Source of the DNA: Jimgerdemannia flammicorona
Lineage: Eukaryota > Mucoromycota > Endogonomycetes > Endogonales > Endogonaceae
Assembly (NCBI GenBank): GCA_003990745.1
Contig: RBNI01006268.1
Span: 1 to 11,532, forward strand
Reading direction: 5' to 3'
Length of the DNA stretch: 11,532 bases
Notes under the pieces: model-generated
Databases searched by the model: none
Seen by the model: the letters and a program-made list of their open reading frames with translations, nothing else
Told to the model about the DNA's origin: nothing
Translations under genes and position numbers: made by a program
Shown here: piece after piece, positions 6,986-11,532 of the stretch
Layout: each line of letters starts with the position of its first letter
Numbering within the stretch: the first letter of the stretch is position 1

Positions 6986-7067
6986 GCTTTGTGATCATGC
7001 AGGTGATTTCCAGATTTGTTCAGAGGTCGCATGTGATTTCAGTGGCTTGGAGGTTGTGTACTTACAA

Positions 7068-7080
7068 CTCTCCCCTTCTT
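7068..7080 (-). other. Polypurine tract of element II
   Basis: The minus strand reads AAGAAGGGGAGAG, 13 purines, then T and TGTAAGTAC. A purine run abutting a TG-starting LTR is the expected plus-strand primer. Confidence 0.7.
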
Positions 7081-7144
7081 AGCTTTCGATGTCCTCATCG
7101 GGGCTTTCTAATTTGTTCTAGTGTTGTTACACCGTTTGGGAGGT

Positions 7145-7442
7145 CAAAAGTCCGATAAAGTCCATTTTTTCAGAAAGTGGCATGCTTGTAGTACAGTTGC
7201 CTAATGCATTGGATTCACACGTTAAAGGGTCATGTGTTCAATGCCATGTGCCAGAAGTGATTCTGACGTCATTCACTGCTGGAGAATTTCCTCTAAGGAA
7301 TCTTCCTAAATGTCTATGCCTCATTTCCCACCAGTGGTACAGGGAGAATAGGCTCGCTTTCAGTTTTGCTATTTTTCCAGAGGATCAATATTCTTTTGTT
7401 CTGTCTTGCTGAGTTCTTGATTAGGTTCATGATAATTATAGT
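7145..7442 (+). mobile_element. Possible tRNA-derived SINE inserted after element II pol
   Basis: Flanked by near-identical 11-mers GTTTGGGAGGT (7134-7144) and GTTTGGAAGGT (7443-7453), a candidate target-site duplication differing by one G-to-A. Inside is a tRNA-like pol III promoter: A box TAGTACAGTTGC (7189-7200, about 10 of 12 to consensus) and B box TGTTCAATGCC (7235-7245, about 8 of 11). Between them a seven-base loop TTCACAC (7214-7220) sits where a tRNA anticodon loop should be, with anticodon CAC (Val). The acceptor and T stems do not pair well, so it is not a working tRNA. The A box starts 44 bases in rather than near the start, which weakens the case. Confidence 0.35.
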
Positions 7443-7494
7443 GTTTGGAAGGTAATATATGTTGTGTACTGATAGGTGCAGGAGTATTTGGTGT

Positions 7495-7737
7495 TCAGTT
7501 GTTCAAGGAATCGTATTCCTGAACCAAGTCGGTAGCATTCTGGAGATTGGTCTTGGGTTCCCATGTTGCATCATGGATCGGATAACCTTTCTATTTGATG
7601 AGGTACTCAGGGTGGTTCTTGTGGCCATGTCTGTTGAGAATTTGTTCAACTTCATATTCTTCCTGGTCATTAATAATGACAGGTGCAGGTGGTTTTGTAG
7701 TTCGGTTCGGGAATAGTTCATCATAATTGTCATTATT
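7495..7737 (-). pseudogene. Chromodomain of element II pol
   Basis: The extreme C-terminus of pol. The frame reads DQEEYEVEQILNRHG, PEYLIK, stop, KGYP, then DATWEP and a short helix ending YDSLNN. This matches chromodomains that bind methylated histone tails and steer integration of chromoviruses. The stop (TAG at 7591) stands exactly where the conserved Trp of the aromatic cage is expected, one G-to-A change from TGG. A TGA at 7738 precedes the domain. After the TGA at 7495 the frame stays open to about 7365, so the ancestral end may lie further on. Confidence 0.85.
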
Positions 7738-8907
7738 TCACTTGAGACATTGGACATTGAAGACTGAATGAATCTTAATGGTATCTGGTAGTGCTAATTT
7801 GTAAGAGGTTGGAGAGACTTGTGAAATGACTTCAAATGGTCCAATGAACTTGCTGTTCAGCTTCATAGATGGTCTGTATTTGAGGTTGTCAACTCGGTAT
7901 CCTTGGATGTCTAATAGAACTTTTTCTCCAATATCAAAGGTTTCTTCTCGGCGATATTGGTTAACATACTGTGACTGTTGTTCTTGAGCTCGTGATAAAT
8001 TCTCAATTGCAATCTGGCTTAGATTATGCATTTGGAGTAAGAATTCTTCAACAGCTTCGACTGTGGAGGGTTCTTCAGTGGTTCAGATGAGTGTCAGAGG
8101 AGTGTTTGGGTTTTGTCCAGTATTGACGAAGAATGGGGTCATTCCAAGAGAGGCTTGCTTACTGTTGTTATAGGCAAACTCGACTGCAGTGAGGTGTTCG
8201 TGCCAATCATCTTGTTTGTATGAGACATAGTTTCTTAGCATTTGTTCCAGAGTTTGGTTCATTCTTTCCATTTGGCCATCAGTTTTGGGGTGAAAGGCTG
8301 TAGATAGTGCAAGTTTCGTTCCAAGGTGCGAGTGGAGGGCTTTCCAAAAATGGCTGGTGAATTTTGGGTCTCAGTCACTAATAATGATCTTAGGAAGATC
8401 ATGATAGCGGAAGATATTGTCAAACAAGAGCGTAGCTATGTCTGGTGCTGTTGCAGTGGTAGTGGTTGGTATAAAGTGAGCTTGTTTGCTGAGATAGTCC
8501 ACAAAGACAACAATTGCATCTTTTCTATTCTTGGTTCGGGGTAGTTGTACAATGAAGTCCATAGAGATTTGTTCCCAATTAGCAGATGGTACTGGGATAG
8601 GGTAGAGTAGGCCAGGTTTTGCTAGTGTTGAGGACTTGTTCCGTTGGCAGGCATCACAGAAAGTGATGTAGGTTTTGAGCTGATCTGCCATGCAGGGCCA
8701 ATAGAAGTTTCGGGAGATAATTTCATAGCATTTATCAAATTCTAAGTATCCAGCTGTAGGGGCATCATGACATTCGAATAGGATAGTTCTTCAGAGGTCT
8801 CGGTTGTTTAGAACATACAATCTGTCCTTGTAGTAGATAGCATTATCCCTAAGTTGGTATTGATTGTACCGGGTATGCTTGTCAGCATCATCACTGTTCA
8901 GGATTTC
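7738..8907 (-). pseudogene. Integrase of element II
   Basis: It would insert element cDNA into chromosomes. The zinc domain has His at 8767-8769, Tyr (8746) where the second His should be (CAC to TAC), and both Cys in CDACQRNKS (8656, 8647). The DD35E core is complete: Asp in MDFIVQLP (8557), Asp in IIISD (8374), Glu in GQMERMNQ (8266), with exactly 35 residues between the last two. GQMER has Met for the common Thr, one C-to-T. The C-terminal part includes EKVLLDIQ and GPFEVISQVSP, the GPY/F-type module. In-frame TGA stops: 8791, 8371, 8083 and 7738. The stop at 8371 lies at the usual Arg of the family S-D-R-D. Confidence 0.9.
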
Positions 8908-10377
8908 TCAGAGTGCTCGAGCTTCTTTATCATCAGCACAGGCTGTAATAATTTGTTCCATGATGGAGTTTGTAACCAAGGTGAGAGTTTGGATAACTTC
9001 TTCAATGGGTGGTCTGGAGATTGCATCAGCAACAATGTTTTCTTTGCCAGAGCAGTACTGGATTTCATAGTCAAAGTTGGTGAGGACTTTCATCCATCTG
9101 GCTTGCTTTTGAGAAAGGGTAGCCTGGGTCTTGATGTTGACTAATGACTTGTGGTCTGTCAATATGGTGAAGTGTGCTCCTTCTAGGTATGGTTGCCATT
9201 TGATCAGAGTGTCTACGATTGCTAACATTTCCTTCTCGTGAGTTGCATAGTTAATTTTGGCATCATTGAACTTGCGGGAGTGATAGGCCACAGGGTGTCC
9301 TTCTTGCATGAGTACTGCTCCAAGAGCTAGGTCAGAGGCATCGGTGGTAACTTCATATAGTAGAGCAGGATTTGCCGCTTGAAGTACTGGAGTGGTTATC
9401 AAGGCATCTTTCAATGCTTGAAAGGCTGTATCTTGTTCGGGTCCCCAATTTGCAAGATTGTTGAAGTCTTTCTCTTGTTTCATGGTCCAGGGTTGTTCTT
9501 CTTTCTTGCTGTGCTTGGTCATTTGGGTAAGGGCAGTGGTGATTTTGGCGAAGTTGGCAACAAATCGTCTGTAATAGTTTGCTAATCCCAGGAATGACTG
9601 GAGGTCTTTCAGCTTCTTGGGTCTGGGCCAATCTTTGATTGTAGAGATTTTGCTGGGGTCTACTTTGATTCTATTTGGTGTGACAATGTGTCCAAGGAAT
9701 TGGATTTCTTTTAGGAGAAATTCGCACTTGCTGAGTTTTGCAAAGAGTCTGTTCTCTCGGAGTTTCAGTAGTACTAGCTCAAGGTATTCGAGATGTTCCT
9801 CCAGGGTTTTGCTGAAGACTAGGATGTCGTCAATGTAGACAACAACGAATTTGTCCAGGTATGGGTGCAGGATGGTATTCATTAGTGTCTGGAAGGTTGC
9901 AGGAGTATTAGTTAAGCCAAAGGGCATAACTAGAAATTCAAAGTGTCCATAGCGGGTTTGGAAGACTGTCTTGTAGATGTCTTCTTCTTTCATAGCAATC
10001 TGCCAGTAACTATTTTACAGGTCAAAAGAGCTCATGAATTGTGGGTTAGTAAGCCTATCGAATATTTCATCGATTCTGGGTAGTGGGCAACAGTTCTTGA
10101 TGGTCTGTTCGTTGAGGTCGTAGTAATTAATACACATTTGTAGGTCTCCTCCTTTCTTGACAACAAAGAGGACTGGTGCACCATAAGGTGATACACTGGG
10201 TCTGATGAATCCTTGTTCCAGGAGTTCATCAATTTCTTTCTTGAGTGCATCAATTTCTCTTGAAGACATGTGGTAGATTGACTTGAAGGCTGGCTTGGCA
10301 TCTGGAATAGTCTTGATGGCATGGTCTACTGCTCGTTTCGGAGGTAGGCCTTTTGGGAGTTTCTTTGGGAATATGTC
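8908..10377 (-). pseudogene. pol: Reverse transcriptase and RNase H of element II
   Basis: RT blocks in order: MSSREIDALKKEIDELLEQG, RPSVSPYGAPVLFVVKK, the motif A Asp in [19 protein letters not shown], and an intact YIDD (9826-9837). RNase H follows with [12 protein letters not shown] (Asp at 9340), [11 protein letters not shown] and TDHKSL, so all its acidic residues are present. The longest unbroken stretch is 8911-9993 (361 codons). Stops are TAA at 10015, right after motif A, and TGA at 8908. Between RT and RNase H the linker carries two W..Q-E/D..F..L modules in tandem ([20 protein letters not shown]), where most relatives have one. Mutationally this is the best preserved part of the window. 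Confidence 0.95.
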
Positions 10378-10960
10378 TCAGAATTTCTGGAGTAGTGGTC
10401 TGACATGACTGTCAACTTTGGAAAAGTCTTCTTCAGAGTTCTCGGGTTCTCCTTTGGATGGATGGATGGAGATAGCAAAGAGAGGGTATTTCTTGGCCAA
10501 TTTCTTGAGTTGTAGCTTGTTGATGTGGGTGATCTTTGGTCCAGGGTCACTAGAGTTGAGTGGGTCCTTTTCGCCTTGCAGTTTGAAGTTGTGGCGTCCT
10601 TTCTTAATGGTCAGAGAATGGTTTACCCAATCGATCATGGGGTTCTCTTGTTTTAACCATGGAGTTCCAAGGATGATTTCATTGTCAGGGAGTGGTACAA
10701 TTTGAAGGGTAACATGTACTCGATAGTCACCAATTCAGAAGGGTAGGTTGCGGACTTCCTTGCTGATAACATGTGAGGTTCCATCAGCTGTAGCAACTGC
10801 TTGAGTTTGTTGTACCAGGGAGGTAAAGACCTTGAGTCTGTTGGCTGTTTCTTCATTGATGAAGTTGCCTGAGGTACCACTGTCTATCATAATCTTAACA
10901 GGTGCTCGGTTGACAAAAGCTTTAAGTGTAGGGTCACCTTGTCGAGGGAGGAATTTTTGA
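10378..10960 (-). pseudogene. Aspartic protease of element II and linker to RT
   Basis: The active site reads KIMIDSGTSGNFI with catalytic Asp at 10882-10884 and an intact DSG triad, unlike element I. TADGTSHVI, a flap-like segment, and NEIILGTPWL (near 10650-10680) match gypsy proteases. A Lys/Asn-rich linker leads into RT. TGA stops at 10735 and 10378 break the frame. No dUTPase motifs are visible upstream. Confidence 0.85.
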
Positions 10961-11469
10961 CTGTGAGGAGTGCTATAATGTGGGTCAGGAAGGGGGTTAC
11001 GTACAGATGCCAGAACATTGGTTAGGGGAGTGTGAGGTACTTAGTAGCTTTTGGCAATCTGTAGCGAACCTTTTGGGGGTGAGGGGCAGGGTTTTTGGTA
11101 TACAGGGGAGGTGGGAGGACTTGAGCGACAGACTAGTGGGGGGAGTGGGACAGGAATGGCTCACGCTTGGCTGGGCACTGGCCATTTGGGTAGGGTTGGC
11201 CGGACACTGGTTATTTGTTTTCGAGGAGGGGAGGAGACTGGGCCTGGAGGTCTGGCTGAGGCGGTGGCGGAGCCTTATGGAGGATACCTTGACGGGCTGG
11301 TGGCTTGATTGGGGGATACAGAAGGGTCAGAGGCATAATCTGGTGGAGAAAATTTGTAGGCAGAGTGGGGGAAGGGTGAGCATTATTGGGGAGAAGGTGG
11401 CCTTTACTGGGGTTGGGGTGGAGCGAGACCCTCCCAGGGGGATTGGATAGTAGGTGGGAGACTGTATAT
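10961..11469 (-). pseudogene. Pro/Ser-rich segment in frame with element II protease
   Basis: The protease frame continues upstream for about 170 codons with stops at 11041 (TAA), 11161 (TGA), 11275, 11383 and 11404 (all TAA); TAA at 11470 closes it. The product is rich in Pro, Ser and Gln, with no CCHC zinc knuckle and no capsid motif. GC content is clearly higher than the rest of the window, and the + strand is G-rich. It may be the C-terminal end of a low-complexity Gag, or unrelated DNA fused here. Function unknown. Confidence 0.35.
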
Positions 11470-11485
11470 TTAACTATAGACTGGT

Positions 11486-11532
11486 AATAAATGGCGGAGT
11501 CCAAGGGACTATAAAAAAAAAAAAAAAAAAAA
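11486..11532 (+). other. AATAAA followed by A20 at the window edge
   Basis: AATAAA at 11486-11491 is followed 21 bases later by 20 uninterrupted A (11513-11532) running to the end. That is the layout of a polyadenylated transcript end copied into DNA, but a homopolymer at a contig end, or chance, explains it equally well. Confidence 0.4.

Larger units (their letters stand above)
5325..7066 (-). repeat. Probable long 3' LTR of element II, about 1.74 kb
   Basis: On the minus strand it starts TGTAAGTAC directly after a purine tract and one T (7068-7080, 7067). It ends CCATTACG at 5325, giving nearly matching TGTAA/TTAC(A) ends with the last base changed. The right-hand part (low coordinates) has a classical LTR promoter layout: TATAAATA at 5531-5538 followed by a C-rich run, then AATAAA at 5398-5403, then 73 bp to the end. 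The distance from start to TATA box is unusually long because a 380-codon frame lies inside. The alternative is that the LTR begins nearer 5720 and the frame is an extra gene after pol. I prefer the long form because no purine tract is visible near 5720. Confidence 0.5.
5325..11469 (-). mobile_element. Element II: chromodomain Ty3/gypsy retrotransposon, 5' end missing
   Basis: Read on the minus strand the order is Pro/Ser-rich region, protease, RT, RNase H, integrase, chromodomain, polypurine tract, 3' LTR. RT and RNase H before integrase plus a C-terminal chromodomain define a chromovirus. The whole pol stays in a single frame over about 1,150 codons with nine stops and no frameshift. Catalytic residues of RT, RNase H and integrase are present. 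Its 5' LTR, primer site and recognisable gag are not in the window, so no target-site duplication can be checked. It looks younger than element I. Confidence 0.85.

Noticed and set aside
7179..7256. A functional tRNA-Val(CAC) gene
   Set aside because: Anticodon loop and promoter boxes are in place, but acceptor and T stems contain several mismatches. A SINE head or pseudogene fits better.
8854..9144. + strand frames over the element II pol
   Set aside because: They are antisense shadows of a convincing RT, RNase H and integrase frame on the minus strand.
10980..11450. 156-codon + strand frame rich in Trp and Gly
   Set aside because: It is the antisense of the Pro-rich minus frame (CCA reads TGG in reverse), with no family resemblance. 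It is kept in mind only through the poly(A) finding.

Overview
The window looks like transposon-packed DNA from a filamentous fungus. I see no intact host gene. This rests on chromodomain Ty3/gypsy (Metaviridae) reverse transcriptase and integrase sequences, compact TATA/AATAAA LTRs, an AT-rich flank, and in-frame stops that are nearly all explainable as C-to-T or G-to-A changes (CGA to TGA, CAR to TAR, TGG to TAG). That stop pattern is the signature of repeat-induced point mutation or deamination of methylated cytosine. The exact lineage cannot be fixed from the sequence alone.

Layout. 1-637: very AT-rich DNA with a 12-bp minisatellite, a (TA)12 tract and a possible decayed LTR. 638-5023: element I, on the + strand, with a 405-bp 5' LTR, a primer-binding site and decayed gag, dUTPase, protease, RT/RNase H and the first part of integrase. 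About 21 in-frame stops and at least two frameshifts break it, and it is cut off inside the integrase core. 5024-5324: a short junction with a 9-bp repeat array (TTCTGGAAG type) and a 32-bp imperfect palindrome. 5325-7066: what I interpret as a very long (about 1.74 kb) LTR of element II on the - strand, holding a 380-codon open frame with two stops. 7067-7494: polypurine tract and a probable SINE-like insertion. 7495-10960: element II pol on the - strand (protease, RT, RNase H, integrase, chromodomain), one continuous frame with nine stops and no frameshift. 10961-11469: a Pro/Ser-rich extension of that same frame. The window ends in A20.

The two elements converge (I points right, II points left) and are different lineages. 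Element I carries a five-motif dUTPase between its nucleocapsid zinc knuckle and protease; element II has none there. Element I is older: more stops, frameshifts, mutated catalytic and zinc ligands, no 3' end. Element II keeps its RT, RNase H and integrase catalytic acids and is inactivated by stops plus a lost zinc ligand.

The most interesting items are the dUTPase-bearing gypsy element, the long unidentified reading frame apparently inside the LTR of element II, and perfect three-unit heat-shock elements in the LTR of element I. Novelty of any of these needs database searches that I could not run.
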